A DNA stretch of 64,000 bases from Pseudomonas wuhanensis (GTDB lineage: Bacteria > Pseudomonadota > Gammaproteobacteria > Pseudomonadales > Pseudomonadaceae), in NCBI RefSeq assembly GCF_030687395.1, contig NZ_CP117430.1:3782001-3846000 (forward strand), written 5' to 3'. Below the pieces are notes generated by a model. It searched no databases and was not told the origin of the DNA. It saw only the letters and a program-made list of their open reading frames with translations. Shown piece by piece: positions 9,684 to 19,060 of the stretch. The number at the start of each line of letters is the position of its first letter. Within the stretch, counting starts at the first letter, position 1. The position numbers were made by a program, and so were the translations under genes.

Positions 9684-9693
9684 CAATGCATTG
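9684..9693. promoter_or_regulatory. Candidate CynR operator in the cynR-cynS gap
   Basis: Perfect 10-base palindrome caatgcattg inside the near-palindrome atgcaatgcattgtat, in the divergent gap. It has the size and position expected of a LysR-type site, but function is inferred from location only. Confidence 0.45.
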
Positions 9694-9771
9694 TATATCG
9701 ATCTTGGACGCTATGGATCAATCGACCGAAGATGGCTCCACTTTCCAGCCGCAACCGATAGGAGTCACACC

Positions 9772-10239
9772 ATGCAACAGTCCCACACTTACCAGGATCC
9801 GAGCCTGGCCCTGACCACTTCGATCCTCGATGCCAAGGCGCGCAAGAATCTGTCCTGGCAGGATTTGACTGACGGCACCGGCCTGGGCCTGGCCTACGTC
9901 ACCGCCGCCCTGCTCGGCCAGCATCCGCTGCCGGAAGCCGCCGCCAAGGTGATTGGCGAGAAACTCGAACTGGAAGCCGACGCTGTGGCCCGCCTGCAGA
10001 TCATTCCATTGCGCGGCAGCCTCTCGGGTGTCCCGACCGACCCGACCATCTACCGTTTCTACGAAATGATCCAGATCTACGGCACCACGCTCAAAGCCCT
10101 GGTTCACGAGCAATTCGGCGACGGCATCATCAGCGCGATCAACTTCAAGCTGGACATGAAGAAAGTTGAAGACCCGGAAGGTGGTTCTCGCGCGGTGATT
10201 ACCCTGGACGGCAAGTTCCTGCCGTTGCGTCCTTTCTAA
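9772..10239 (+). CDS. cynS: Cyanate hydratase (cyanase)
   Basis: A 155-residue cyanase converting cyanate and bicarbonate to ammonia and CO2 (through carbamate), a homodecamer in the cytoplasm. The N-terminal helical domain ([19 protein letters not shown]) and the C-terminal catalytic domain are both complete. R95, E98 and S121 match the catalytic R96/E99/S122 of E. coli CynS. The ATG at 9772 is preceded by ATAGGAG. The long upstream extension of the frame belongs to the cynR region and is not coding. Confidence 0.97.
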   Translation: MQQSHTYQDPSLALTTSILDAKARKNLSWQDLTDGTGLGLAYVTAALLGQHPLPEAAAKVIGEKLELEADAVARLQIIPLRGSLSGVPTDPTIYRFYEMIQIYGTTLKALVHEQFGDGIISAINFKLDMKKVEDPEGGSRAVITLDGKFLPLRPF

Positions 10240-10266
10240 AACGATCCATTCAATTAATACGCAATA

Positions 10267-10358
10267 CCTGTGGGAGCGTGGCTTGCCCGCGAAGAACGAT
10301 GACGCGCAATACCTGAAAAACGCGGTGCATTCTTCGCGGGCAAGCCCGCTCCCACAGG
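10267..10358. repeat. REPIN between cynS and cynT
   Basis: Arms tgtgggagcgtggcttgccc and gggcaagcccgctcccaca, about 90 bases overall, in the middle of an apparent operon. Such hairpins often stabilise the upstream message or reduce downstream expression. Confidence 0.9.
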
Positions 10359-10415
10359 TTCTGTGTCTTAACTCACCGGCATTAGCCTCCCTCATTCATT
10401 GCAAGGAAGTCCGCC

Positions 10416-11075
10416 ATGAAAGCGCTCATCGACGGTTTATTGAAGTTCCAGAAAGAAGCCTTCCCACAACGTACCGACCTGTTCAAACACTTGGCCACCA
10501 CTCAGCATCCCGGCACCTTGTTCATCACCTGTTCCGACAGCCGCGTGGTGCCGGAACTGCTGACCCAGCAAGAGCCCGGCGAACTGTTCGTGGTGCGCAA
10601 TGCCGGCAACATCGTGCCCTCTTACAGCCCGCATCCCGGCGGCGTGTCGGCCACGGTCGAATATGCAGTCGCGGTATTGGGCGTGACGGACATCGTGATC
10701 TGCGGGCATTCGGATTGTGGCGCCATGACCGCCATCGCCCAGTGCAAATGCATGGATCACCTGCCCGCGGTCAGTGGTTGGTTGCAACACGCCGAGTCGG
10801 CCAAGGTGATCAATGACTCCCGTCCTCACGCCAGCGACGCAGCCAAGGTAAGCTCGATGGTCCGGGAAAATGTCATTGCTCAACTGGCGAATATCCAGAC
10901 TCACCCGAGCGTGCGTCTGGCCCAGGAAAAAGGCCTGCTGAATCTGCATGGTTGGGTTTATGACATTGAGACCGGTTCGGTCGATGCCCTGGATGCCGAC
11001 AATCACAGTTTCGTGTCGCTGGCCGAACAGCCGTGCACTTGCGCCGTGCACGGCAAAACGGTTGAAGCCGCCTGA
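10416..11075 (+). CDS. cynT: Beta-class carbonic anhydrase
   Basis: A 219-residue beta-carbonic anhydrase interconverting CO2 and bicarbonate. Zinc ligands C39, H98 and C101 are present, with the D41-R43 dyad in [12 protein letters not shown] and the GHSDCGAM loop. Next to cynS its role is to retain and recycle CO2 as bicarbonate, which cyanase consumes. The order cynS-cynT is reversed relative to E. coli cynTSX and a REPIN separates the two. Confidence 0.93.
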   Translation: MKALIDGLLKFQKEAFPQRTDLFKHLATTQHPGTLFITCSDSRVVPELLTQQEPGELFVVRNAGNIVPSYSPHPGGVSATVEYAVAVLGVTDIVICGHSDCGAMTAIAQCKCMDHLPAVSGWLQHAESAKVINDSRPHASDAAKVSSMVRENVIAQLANIQTHPSVRLAQEKGLLNLHGWVYDIETGSVDALDADNHSFVSLAEQPCTCAVHGKTVEAA

Positions 11076-11092
11076 AGGTGTCGACCGCACAA

Positions 11093-11114
11093 GCTGCGCC
11101 AGGCTTGGCGCAGC
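11093..11114. terminator. Hairpin after cynT, possible terminator
   Basis: Perfect 9-base stem gctgcgcca / tggcgcagc with a 4-base loop 17 bases after the cynT stop. The U-run is weak, so termination is only likely. Confidence 0.5.
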
Positions 11115-11146
11115 GTTATAACCGCCAATGCGTAGTCACAAGGCTG

Positions 11147-11479
11147 TCATTTGTCGTCCGACCGACGCTCAGGCGTGTCTTCAGCATTGGGCGCTTCTGG
11201 AGGATGCCCTGGCGTGAACACATGGGTGAGCAATTCGCTGGCATCGATGTTGACGACACCCGGGACCGAACGTGCCACAGCAACAGCCTGCTCACACTGT
11301 CTATGGGTGTTGACGCGACCACTCAATGCCACCGTGCCCGCATGGGTTTTGACATGGACATTCAGGCCAAGGGTGGTATCGGCCAATGTCAGGGCCGACT
11401 TCACCCGGGCGGTAATCCACGTGTCGTGAACGACCGTTTCCAGACCATGAGAGTAATGTTGAAAGGAATGAAGTTTCAT
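11147..11479 (-). CDS. BON domain protein
   Basis: A 110-residue protein with a single BON (OsmY/nodulation) domain of about 65 residues: TWITARVKSALTLADTTLGL, then VKTHAGTVALSGRVNTHRQ and the final GVVNIDASELL. BON domains usually bind phospholipid membranes and occur in periplasmic stress proteins. No signal peptide is visible with this start. GAGAGGA precedes ATG 11479. The frame extends upstream to 11695 through a REPIN and is not credible there. The tail is acidic and proline-rich. Confidence 0.82.
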   Translation of the reverse strand: MKLHSFQHYSHGLETVVHDTWITARVKSALTLADTTLGLNVHVKTHAGTVALSGRVNTHRQCEQAVAVARSVPGVVNIDASELLTHVFTPGHPPEAPNAEDTPERRSDDK

Positions 11480-11617
11480 GGCGCAATCCTCTCTCACGTA
11501 ATCAGATGCGCTGTCCGTCCCCGTGCAGACACGGACACATACTAAGTATAGTGCGTGCCGTGGCCTGCGGTCGGGGGGCTGTCCCTGAGGCCGGTAAGAT
11601 AAAAGAGCAACGAATAT

Positions 11618-11711
11618 CCTGTGGGAGCGTGGCTTGCCCGCGAAGAATGCACCGCGTTTTTTCAGGTATAACGCGTCATCGTTCTTCGCGGGCAAGCCAC
11701 GCTCCCACAGG
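11618..11711. repeat. REPIN
   Basis: Arms tgtgggagcgtggcttgccc and gggcaagccacgctcccaca, nested gaagaa/ttcttc, between the BON and aldehyde dehydrogenase genes. Confidence 0.9.
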
Positions 11712-11722
11712 TTTTGCGCGTC

Positions 11723-13225
11723 TCAGCGTTTGACCGACAGATCCGTCTGGGTCATGCGGCTACGGATGGTGAACACGCCATCCCCCGAGAGAATCGCGCT
11801 GCGCGCAAACAGGCGCCCACTTTCCCAGTTCGAAAGCCCCAGTTCCGGCTTGTTCAGCGCGTACTGTCCATCGACCCAGCGGGTAATCCCGTTGCCGACA
11901 AAAGGTGCGTTGACCGCGTTGTAGAAACGCTCCTGCGCCGAGGCATCTTCACTGATCAGCGACACGGTGAATTGCGGGCTGTAGCGGTTGAACAAGGCGA
12001 TGGCCTGATCCAGATCGTCGACGATCTTCAGGCTGACTTCCGGGGTTTCTTCCCACTCCCACTCGCGCCCCAATTGATCTTCGGGCAGCGGTTCGGCCAA
12101 CGCTTCGGTCTGATAGCCTTCGGCGCGGTACACCTCGACGCTCGCGGTCTGCCAATCGGCTGGCAAATGCTGCTCACTACCCTCGACGATATGCAACTTG
12201 CAGCCCTGGCCCCGAGCGGTGCCGGCCAGTTGCAGTGCGTCGAGAAACAGCGGCACCAGCTCGGCGGCGCGGTCGCGGAGGATCAGGCAAACGTTCAGGG
12301 TGTTGCAGACTTTGCGGTCCAGCGAGTTGCGTACCACGGCGGCAAAGCGTTGGGCATCGGCGTCCTGGTCGGCGATCAACCACGCACCACCGGTGCCGTG
12401 CAGGCTGACCGCGGTGCCGGCCTGTTGCGCGATGCTGCCCAACTGGCTGACCGCTCGTCCCGAACCACGGGCCACAGCCAATGACAGGCGTCGGTCGGCG
12501 AACATCGCCCAACCGGCGGCATGATTGACGCTTTCCACCAGGGAAACTGCTCCGGTCGGCAATCCGGCATCGCTCAATGCCGGATTCAATGCATGGGTGA
12601 CGATGGCTTGCGCAGTGCCCAACGCATCGCTGCCAATGCGCAACACCGCGGTGTTACCGGTGCGCAAGACACCGGCGGCATCGGCGAAGACATTCGGTCG
12701 GCCTTCGAACACGAACGCGACGATACCCAGCGGCGACACCACTTGCTCGACTTTCCAGCCGTCGTGCTCGACGCAGCTCACGACTTTGCCGCGCGTGGCC
12801 GGAGCATCGCGCCAGGCCCGCAGGCCGGCGATCATGTCGCCGCGCATGCGTTCATCGGCCAGTAACCGCGTGGTGGAACGCCCGCGCGCTTTGGCCCGCT
12901 CGATATCGGCCAAATTGGCCGCCGCAATCAAGGCCCAGCATTCCGGGGTCTCCAGGCGTTGCGCAAAGTGATCGAAGAACTCGCTAATGGCTTGATCCGA
13001 GACGCCGGACATCGCAGTGAACGCCGCTTCGGCGCGCTCGATGGCGACCGCCGCCGCTTGCTGGTCCGCCACCGGGATCAGCAACAATTCACCGCTGACC
13101 TGCTCCACCAGCAGATGGTCGCCGGGTTGAAAGCGCGCCGCCAGTTCGGGGCTGACGACAGTGACACGATTACCGGCAAAAGGGATTGGTGTGCCAGCGA
13201 CTAGACGTTCGAGCGCAAGAGACAT
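11723..13225 (-). CDS. Aldehyde dehydrogenase family protein, ProA-like
   Basis: A 500-residue member of the aldehyde dehydrogenase superfamily closest in pattern to glutamate-5-semialdehyde dehydrogenase (ProA), which reduces gamma-glutamyl phosphate with NADPH. The catalytic cysteine is C307 in SLDRKVCNTLNVC, and VVSPLGIVAFVFEGRPNV is the ProA-like cofactor region. It is about 80 residues longer than a standard ProA (about 420), the excess being mostly an N-terminal lead, and no proB kinase lies nearby. It may therefore be a paralogue acting on another acyl phosphate or aldehyde rather than the proline biosynthetic enzyme. Confidence 0.75.
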   Translation of the reverse strand: MSLALERLVAGTPIPFAGNRVTVVSPELAARFQPGDHLLVEQVSGELLLIPVADQQAAAVAIERAEAAFTAMSGVSDQAISEFFDHFAQRLETPECWALIAAANLADIERAKARGRSTTRLLADERMRGDMIAGLRAWRDAPATRGKVVSCVEHDGWKVEQVVSPLGIVAFVFEGRPNVFADAAGVLRTGNTAVLRIGSDALGTAQAIVTHALNPALSDAGLPTGAVSLVESVNHAAGWAMFADRRLSLAVARGSGRAVSQLGSIAQQAGTAVSLHGTGGAWLIADQDADAQRFAAVVRNSLDRKVCNTLNVCLILRDRAAELVPLFLDALQLAGTARGQGCKLHIVEGSEQHLPADWQTASVEVYRAEGYQTEALAEPLPEDQLGREWEWEETPEVSLKIVDDLDQAIALFNRYSPQFTVSLISEDASAQERFYNAVNAPFVGNGITRWVDGQYALNKPELGLSNWESGRLFARSAILSGDGVFTIRSRMTQTDLSVKR

Positions 13226-13308
13226 GAAACGGTTTCACCATGCAGGAGAGCGGCCAGAAAATGTATAGGAAAATCCGTGGAGCGTCATTCACCGGGGCGC
13301 GGTGGCGG

Positions 13309-14427
13309 TTATTTTTTCGCCAGTCGAAATACATCTTGCTCCAGGCGATTGCTCCCCTGTTTGCGCCATTTGGCGTTCGCGTCATAGACCACCAGCAGCA
13401 AGGGTTCTTCGACGCCCGCGGTGCTGATAAAGGTTAGTCCTTCGGCATGATCGCGGCCTTTATCCTCTCCTTGCCCGTAAGGAACCTCCAGAGCCGGCGT
13501 CAATTGTTCGCTGAAGACAAAACTTTCGTCTGTTGGCCTGGCGCCGTCGAGCCATCGAAATACGCTGACAGGCCCGTCGAGGTTCATCGTCGGCCCGGCC
13601 AGGATCAACATGTCGTCACCATCGATGCATAAGTCCCTGACGCCGAGTCCGCCCAACTGGAGAAAATGCTTTCGATATTTGCGCCCCTTGGGCCCGATTT
13701 TTTTCAGCGTCAGCGTGTGGACGGCCTTGGGATGGTCTTCGGGTTCAACCTCCAGAACAATGGTCCAGCCCCGCAGCACAGGTCCTCGCAACCCGATAAA
13801 AACACGCTTGCCATTGATCTCGAGGCCTTCGGTATCGAACCCGTTGTCCTTGCCGGGAATGTGTAGAAATGCCCCCACATGTTCGTCGTCCTTGAGCTCA
13901 TCGAGCAATTCGTTGCCCAATTGATTGCCGGCCAATTGGGCGGCAACTCGATCATCGTCGGCGGTGCTCTTCACCAAAGTGAACGTTCCGTTTTCTTCGA
14001 CCACCGGAATCCGGGCCAGGAGAAAACGATTGCCATCGCTGCTGACAGTTGCCAGACGCTCGGCGTTTTTCTTCAGGGACTTGGTGCTATCGGGTTTTTT
14101 CCGTTTCAGGCTGTGAGACCCCACAATCCAGAGATACCCCGTGTCGCGGTCGTAGCTCATGCCTTCCAGGTCTGCTTCAACGAATTCTTCGCCAATCGTC
14201 GGGATGACCGGCAGCGCCAACAGGGACGCCAACGAGAATTGCTTGTGCTGGTCAAACAGAAACTCGCCCGCACCGACGCGCTCACGCAAGGTGAAGCGCT
14301 CCAGGCTCAAGGATTCATCATTGGCGACCCACAGGGTGTCGCCTATCTGGACCACGGCAGACAACCCTTTGCGCAAATGAGTGTCCGGGTCATTGAAGAC
14401 TAGAAGCGCGGAACCGAAATTCACCAT
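13309..14427 (-). CDS. DUF3616 domain protein
   Basis: A 372-residue protein that looks like a beta-propeller (repeated strands such as LWVANDESLSLERFTL, YLWIVGSHSLKR, DMLILAGPTMNLDG) and fits the DUF3616 family. No signal peptide is evident. The conserved GMSYDRDTGYLWIVGSHS block and DTEGLEINGKRVFIGLRGP are typical of the family, whose function is unknown. Single gene with its own ATG at 14427. Confidence 0.78.
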   Translation of the reverse strand: MVNFGSALLVFNDPDTHLRKGLSAVVQIGDTLWVANDESLSLERFTLRERVGAGEFLFDQHKQFSLASLLALPVIPTIGEEFVEADLEGMSYDRDTGYLWIVGSHSLKRKKPDSTKSLKKNAERLATVSSDGNRFLLARIPVVEENGTFTLVKSTADDDRVAAQLAGNQLGNELLDELKDDEHVGAFLHIPGKDNGFDTEGLEINGKRVFIGLRGPVLRGWTIVLEVEPEDHPKAVHTLTLKKIGPKGRKYRKHFLQLGGLGVRDLCIDGDDMLILAGPTMNLDGPVSVFRWLDGARPTDESFVFSEQLTPALEVPYGQGEDKGRDHAEGLTFISTAGVEEPLLLVVYDANAKWRKQGSNRLEQDVFRLAKK

Positions 14428-14515
14428 GAAGTCACTCGCCCCTTCACCCGTTTGGGTGAGTCAAAGAATGCCTGCTTCACGGTAGCGGTCATCGGGCCCT
14501 AGTCAAGAAATGCCA

Positions 14516-15424
14516 TCAGAACACCGACCAGCCGATCCGCTGACTCAACAACTCCAGCGCGGCCATGCCGGCGAGGGAGTTGCCGGCGGTGTTCAATTCC
14601 GGAGACCAGACGCACACCGTGAATTGCCCCGGCACCACCGCGACGATGCCCCCGCCCACACCGCTCTTGCCCGGCAGACCGACGCGATAGGCAAAATTAC
14701 CGGCTTCGTCGTACAGCCCGCTGGTGGCCATGATCGAGTTGACTTGTTGGGTCTGGCGGGCGCTGAGGATCTGGGCGCCGCTGTGTTTGCAAAAACCGTC
14801 GTTGGCCAGGAAACAGAACGCCCGGGCCAGATCCACGCAACTCATGCGCAGCGCGCAATGGCTGAAGTAGCTGCGCAGCACGGCTTCGACGTCGTTATGG
14901 AAGTTGCCGAACGATTGCATCAGATAAGCCATGGCCGCGTTACGCGCGCGATGCTGGTATTCCGATTCGGCGACCTTGCCGTCCACCATGACATTCGGGT
15001 TGCCGGACAAACGGCGGACAAAATCGCGCATCGACAACGCCGGCGCGGCAAAACGTGACTGGTTGATGTCGCAGATCACCAGCGCACCGGCGTTGATGAA
15101 GGGATTGCGCGGGCGCCCGCGCTCGAACTCCAGTTGCACCAGCGAGTTGAACGGCTGGCCGGACGGTTCATGGCCCAGGCGGTCCCAAATCGCTTCGCCG
15201 GAATGGTCGATGGCCTGCACCAGGCTGAACACCTTGGAAATACTCTGCACCGAGAACGGCGTGTCGGCGTCTCCAGCACAAAACAACTCGCCGTCGTTGC
15301 CATACACGGCAATGCCCAACTGATTGGACGGCACGGTGCCGAGGGCGGGAATGTAGTCAGCCACTTTGCCCTGACCGATCAACGGTCGGACTGCGTCAAG
15401 GATCTCGTTCAACAGCGCTTGCAT
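14516..15424 (-). CDS. glsA: Glutaminase (beta-lactamase fold)
   Basis: A 302-residue glutaminase hydrolysing glutamine to glutamate and ammonia. The S61-x-x-K64 catalytic pair lies in [13 protein letters not shown]. Downstream are [16 protein letters not shown] and the [15 protein letters not shown] loop typical of this serine-dependent family. Start M at 15424 gives the usual length (about 302-310); the open frame continues to 15658 without resemblance to the family. Expression divergent from the membrane protein at 15657 leaves a gap of about 230 bases for promoters. Confidence 0.93.
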   Translation of the reverse strand: MQALLNEILDAVRPLIGQGKVADYIPALGTVPSNQLGIAVYGNDGELFCAGDADTPFSVQSISKVFSLVQAIDHSGEAIWDRLGHEPSGQPFNSLVQLEFERGRPRNPFINAGALVICDINQSRFAAPALSMRDFVRRLSGNPNVMVDGKVAESEYQHRARNAAMAYLMQSFGNFHNDVEAVLRSYFSHCALRMSCVDLARAFCFLANDGFCKHSGAQILSARQTQQVNSIMATSGLYDEAGNFAYRVGLPGKSGVGGGIVAVVPGQFTVCVWSPELNTAGNSLAGMAALELLSQRIGWSVF

Positions 15425-15656
15425 GCCGGGTTCCGAAGTCTCGCCCCATGGGATTGCGGGGACACTGTCGCTAGACGCCTCTGGCCGAGGCTGAATCACA
15501 GTTTTGTATGGGAATGTATCTGTCGCGGCCCGGGATACATGAACTTGCACCGGACGACCTTTCGGACATACCGCCCATACACCCGGTTGCAACACTCCTG
15601 CCGTCCGCTGACCACTCGCAAAACCGGGTCGGCCCTTGCTCAGGAGTGTTGTCATC

Positions 15657-16283
15657 ATGACCCAAGTTCCCCGTTACCACGGCTGGTCGCTGTTTGGCCT
15701 GCTGTCCTTGCTGGTGCTGTTGATGACCGGCCTGATTCTGCTGCTGAACCCGGACCTGGTGGAAGCCACCCGCAGCGCCATTCGCGCCACCGCACGCACT
15801 TCGTTTGCGCTGTTTCTCGCCGCGTTCACCGCCTCGGCTTTGGCTGTGCTGGTGCCCTCGCCTTTCACCCGTTCGTTGGTGCGCGAGCGACGTTTCATTG
15901 GCCTGGCCTTCGCGTTTTCCCATCTAGTCCACGCCATCCTGATCTACAGCTATGGCCAACTGAACCCCGAGTTCTGGCCCAGCCGTACCACGGCTGGCAA
16001 CATTCCGGGCTCGGTCGGTTACCTGTTCATTCTGCTGATGGCGTTGACCTCGTTCAAAGCCACGGCGCGCCTGATCGGCCCCAAGGCCTGGAAAGCCCTG
16101 CACGTCAGCGGCATGTGGGTGATCGCGGCGGTCTTCACCTACTCCAACTTCAAACGCATTCCCATGAGCGCCTGGTACGTCCTGCCGTTCGGCCTGATGT
16201 TTTCGGCGATCGTCATTCGGCTGCTGGGCAAGATTGCACTGAAGTACAAACGGTCGACCCGGAATGCGCTGTCGACCGAATGA
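15657..16283 (+). CDS. Integral membrane protein, ferric reductase/cytochrome b-like
   Basis: A 208-residue polytopic inner-membrane protein with about six hydrophobic segments. Histidines within or next to the segments ([19 protein letters not shown]) resemble haem-ligating positions of the ferric-reductase-like transmembrane family. No soluble FAD/NAD domain is attached. CAGGAG stands 10 bases upstream of ATG 15657. The function is unproven; electron transfer across the membrane is the best guess. Confidence 0.68.
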   Translation: MTQVPRYHGWSLFGLLSLLVLLMTGLILLLNPDLVEATRSAIRATARTSFALFLAAFTASALAVLVPSPFTRSLVRERRFIGLAFAFSHLVHAILIYSYGQLNPEFWPSRTTAGNIPGSVGYLFILLMALTSFKATARLIGPKAWKALHVSGMWVIAAVFTYSNFKRIPMSAWYVLPFGLMFSAIVIRLLGKIALKYKRSTRNALSTE

Positions 16284-16307
16284 AACCTCAACAACACCAA
16301 CAATCCC

Positions 16308-16448
16308 CTGTGGGAGCGGGCTTTTGTGGCGAGGGGGCTTGCCCCCGTTTGAGTGCGTAGCGCTCACAAGATCTTTGGTACATCAGAGATTTTGGGGCTG
16401 CTTCGCAACCCAACGGGGGCAAGCCCCCTCGCCACAGCTGCTCCCACA
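16308..16448. repeat. Nested repeat: one REP family inserted in another
   Basis: Outer half-arms tgtgggagcgggctt and gctcccaca flank an inner palindrome whose arms are gtggcgagggggcttgcccc and its complement ggggcaagccccctcgccac. Looks like one repeat placed inside the other. Confidence 0.82.
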
Positions 16449-16486
16449 ATGAATGCGACTGTCGTTCAAATCCCGGAGTTAAAGCC

Positions 16487-17002
16487 ATGAACACTTCTCT
16501 CTCGTCGGCCATCAAAGGCCTGCACCTGAACCTCGATCGGGCCGGCAGCTGGATCGCGCCCCTGACCTTGCGGGTATTTCTAGCCTGGGAATTTTTCGAG
16601 TCAGGCCTGGAAAAATGGAACGGCCAGAACTGGTTCGCCGACATCCAGCACAACTTCCCGTTTCCCTTCAACCACGTTCCGGCCACGCTGAACTGGGAAC
16701 TGGCGATGTGGGCCGAACTGATCTGCGCCCTCGCTCTGCTGGTGGGCCTTGGGACGCGGCTCTCGGCAATCATTCTGATCGTGGTCACGATCGTTGCGAC
16801 CGCTGCCGTTCACTGGCCGGCCGATTGGTCTACATTGAGTGAACTTGCCCAGGGTTATGCCATCAGCGACAAAGGCCACGGCAACTTCAAACTGCCGCTG
16901 ATCTACCTCGCAGCCCTCCTGCCTCTGTTGTTCTCGGGGGCCGGCAAACTCAGCATGGACGCGTTGTTGGCTCGATACTTCTGGCGGCGCAGTCACCGCT
17001 GA
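16487..17002 (+). CDS. DoxX family membrane protein
   Basis: A 171-residue DoxX-like protein with four hydrophobic segments ([72 protein letters not shown]). The periplasmic and cytoplasmic loops fit the family. DoxX proteins are linked to redox stress or quinone chemistry in several bacteria, but no reaction is fixed. GGAG sits upstream of the ATG. It is followed closely by the dienelactone hydrolase gene, so the two may share a transcript. Confidence 0.82.
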   Translation: MNTSLSSAIKGLHLNLDRAGSWIAPLTLRVFLAWEFFESGLEKWNGQNWFADIQHNFPFPFNHVPATLNWELAMWAELICALALLVGLGTRLSAIILIVVTIVATAAVHWPADWSTLSELAQGYAISDKGHGNFKLPLIYLAALLPLLFSGAGKLSMDALLARYFWRRSHR

Positions 17003-17049
17003 TACGCCAGCGTCTCGATACCCCCACCAACTTATGTAAAGGAGCCATC

Positions 17050-17748
17050 ATGAGCGTAACCACCCAATGGATCGAGATCAGCAGCGCCGAGGGCACATTC
17101 GGCGCTTACCTGGCCATTCCCCACACCCGTAAAGGTCCGGGGATTGTGCTGATTCAGGAAATCTTCGGCGTCAACGAGCACATCCGCTCGGTCGCCGAGC
17201 AATACGCCGCCGACGGCTACCTGGTCATCGCGCCGGATTTGTTCTGGCGCAACGGTCACCGTATTGAATTGGGCTACGACGAAGCCGGCTGGAAACGCGC
17301 CGTCGAGCTGATGAACGCCACCGACACCCAAAAAGCGCAGGCCGACATCAAACTGGCCATTGACGCCCTGAAAGCACAGCCGGGGCTGGACGGCAGAATT
17401 GCGTCTATCGGTTTCTGCTTCGGCGGCATGCTGTCGTACAACACCGCGGCCAACGGTTTTGTCGACGTGGCGATCGCCTACTACGGCGGCGGCATTCAGA
17501 ACCAACTGGATCGGGCCAATGAAATCAAGGTGCCGCTGCTGATGCACTTTGGCGAGCAGGACAGCCACATCCCCATCGATGCGGTGAAGCAAATCGCCGA
17601 GCGTTTCGAATTCAACGATGACGTCGATATCGAGGTGTATCCGGGTGCCGAACACGGCTTCAACTGCTCACACCGTGACAGCTACAACCAGCGGGCGGCG
17701 GTTGAGGCACATGGCAATACGTTGCTCTTTTTGAGTCAGAACCTTTAA
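17050..17748 (+). CDS. Dienelactone hydrolase family protein
   Basis: A 232-residue alpha/beta hydrolase with the complete dienelactone hydrolase triad C123 (IGFCFGGML), D171 (FGEQDSHIP) and H202 (GAEHGFNC), the same numbering as the classic Pseudomonas enzyme. The family hydrolyses dienelactone to maleylacetate in chloroaromatic degradation, but many chromosomal homologues lie outside such pathways. No other aromatic pathway gene is nearby, so the natural substrate is uncertain. AAAGGAG lies just ahead of the ATG. Confidence 0.88.
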   Translation: MSVTTQWIEISSAEGTFGAYLAIPHTRKGPGIVLIQEIFGVNEHIRSVAEQYAADGYLVIAPDLFWRNGHRIELGYDEAGWKRAVELMNATDTQKAQADIKLAIDALKAQPGLDGRIASIGFCFGGMLSYNTAANGFVDVAIAYYGGGIQNQLDRANEIKVPLLMHFGEQDSHIPIDAVKQIAERFEFNDDVDIEVYPGAEHGFNCSHRDSYNQRAAVEAHGNTLLFLSQNL

Positions 17749-17809
17749 GGCCTGATCGCCGGGGTTGGCGACATCAACAATCGGTGAGCATTCAATCCCG
17801 GAAACCCGC

Positions 17810-18997
17810 ATGGACAACCTCTCAAAACCCAGACCGGCTTCACTGCGTATCCCCTCCACGGTCTGGGCCCTGGGTTTTGTCAGTCTGTTCATGGACCTGT
17901 CGTCAGAGCTGGTGCACAGCCTGCTGCCGGTGTTTCTGGTCACGACCTTGGGCGCGAGCGCGTTGACCGTCGGGGTGATCGAGGGCATCGCCGAGGCGAC
18001 CGCGATGCTGACCAAGATATTCTCCGGCGCCATCAGCGATTTTATCGGCCGGCGCAAAGGCCTACTGTTGATGGGCTACGGTCTGGCAGCCTTGTCGAAG
18101 CCGCTCTTTCCCCTCGCGCAGTCGGTGGAGGTGGTGTTCACCGCGCGTTTTCTGGATCGCATTGGCAAAGGCATTCGTGGAGCGCCGCGAGATGCGCTGG
18201 TCGCCGATATAGCACCCACCGAAATCCGTGGCGCCTGCTTTGGTTTGCGCCAGTCGATGGACACCGTGGGCGCCATTTTCGGTCCGGTCCTGGCTATCGT
18301 GCTGATGCTTTGGCTCGGGCAGATCCATCTGGTGTTGTGGTTTGCGGTGATCCCGGCGGTGATCTCGGTGGCGCTGATTGTCGGTGGGGTAAAAGAACCG
18401 ACCGCTGCCGCTGGCAAACACACCTTTCGTTCGCCCATTCACTGGAAAGTCCTGCGGGACTTTTCCCGTGGTTACTGGTGGGTGGTGATCGTCGGCGGGC
18501 TCTTCACGCTGGCCCGTTTCAGCGAAGCCTTTCTGGTTTTGAAGGCGCAACAGACAGGCCTGACGGCCACTTGGGTGCCGATGGTGATGGTGGTCATGTC
18601 GTTGTTTTATGCGGTGTCCGCCTACCCTGCCGGCTGGTTGTCCGACCGGATCAGTCGCACCCAAGTGCTGTGTATCGGCATCGTCCTGCTGATCCTTGCG
18701 GACCTGTTATTGGCGCAAGCGGACTCGATCATGACCATGCTGGCGGGCGTGGCCCTGTGGGGCCTGCACATGGGCTTCAGCCAAGGGATTCTCGCGACGC
18801 TGATCGCCGACACCGCCCCCGAACACCTCAGGGGCACGGCCTTCGGCCTGTTCAATCTGATCAGCGGCGTGTGTCTGTTGATCGCCAGTGTGCTCGCGGG
18901 CGCGCTGTGGGAGACTTCGGGCTCAGCCAGCACTTTCGTCGTCGGGGCGGGGCTGGCGGCTGCGGCGCTGCTGTTGCTTCTGTTGCGTAAGCCTTAG
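17810..18997 (+). CDS. MFS transporter
   Basis: A 395-residue major facilitator, inner membrane, 12 predicted segments. Motif A-like sequences FIGRRKGLLLMGYG and LSDRISRTQ are visible, and FMDLSSELVHSLLPVFL forms the first segment. The family includes drug and sugar-phosphate exporters; the substrate is not readable. ATG 17810 is chosen over 17765 because the first 15 codons are atypical and the membrane part starts shortly after. It follows the dienelactone hydrolase by about 60 bases and may be cotranscribed. Confidence 0.82.
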   Translation: MDNLSKPRPASLRIPSTVWALGFVSLFMDLSSELVHSLLPVFLVTTLGASALTVGVIEGIAEATAMLTKIFSGAISDFIGRRKGLLLMGYGLAALSKPLFPLAQSVEVVFTARFLDRIGKGIRGAPRDALVADIAPTEIRGACFGLRQSMDTVGAIFGPVLAIVLMLWLGQIHLVLWFAVIPAVISVALIVGGVKEPTAAAGKHTFRSPIHWKVLRDFSRGYWWVVIVGGLFTLARFSEAFLVLKAQQTGLTATWVPMVMVVMSLFYAVSAYPAGWLSDRISRTQVLCIGIVLLILADLLLAQADSIMTMLAGVALWGLHMGFSQGILATLIADTAPEHLRGTAFGLFNLISGVCLLIASVLAGALWETSGSASTFVVGAGLAAAALLLLLLRKP

Positions 18998-19060
18998 GGG
19001 CGAGTGCCAGGATTGAGCCCGCTAACATTGAGTGCCAAAAACCTGTTAATGGGGCAAACG

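Noticed and set aside
11714..12484. 256-residue plus-strand frame
   Set aside because: Antisense of the ProA-like gene, whose codon bias and domain are clear.
15134..16360. 408-residue plus-strand frame
   Set aside because: Runs through the glutaminase antisense and the membrane protein in another frame.
16487..17002. HvfX partner of the EGKCG protein
   Set aside because: The DoxX gene is about 5.7 kb away on the other strand with unrelated neighbours, so no functional link can be claimed.
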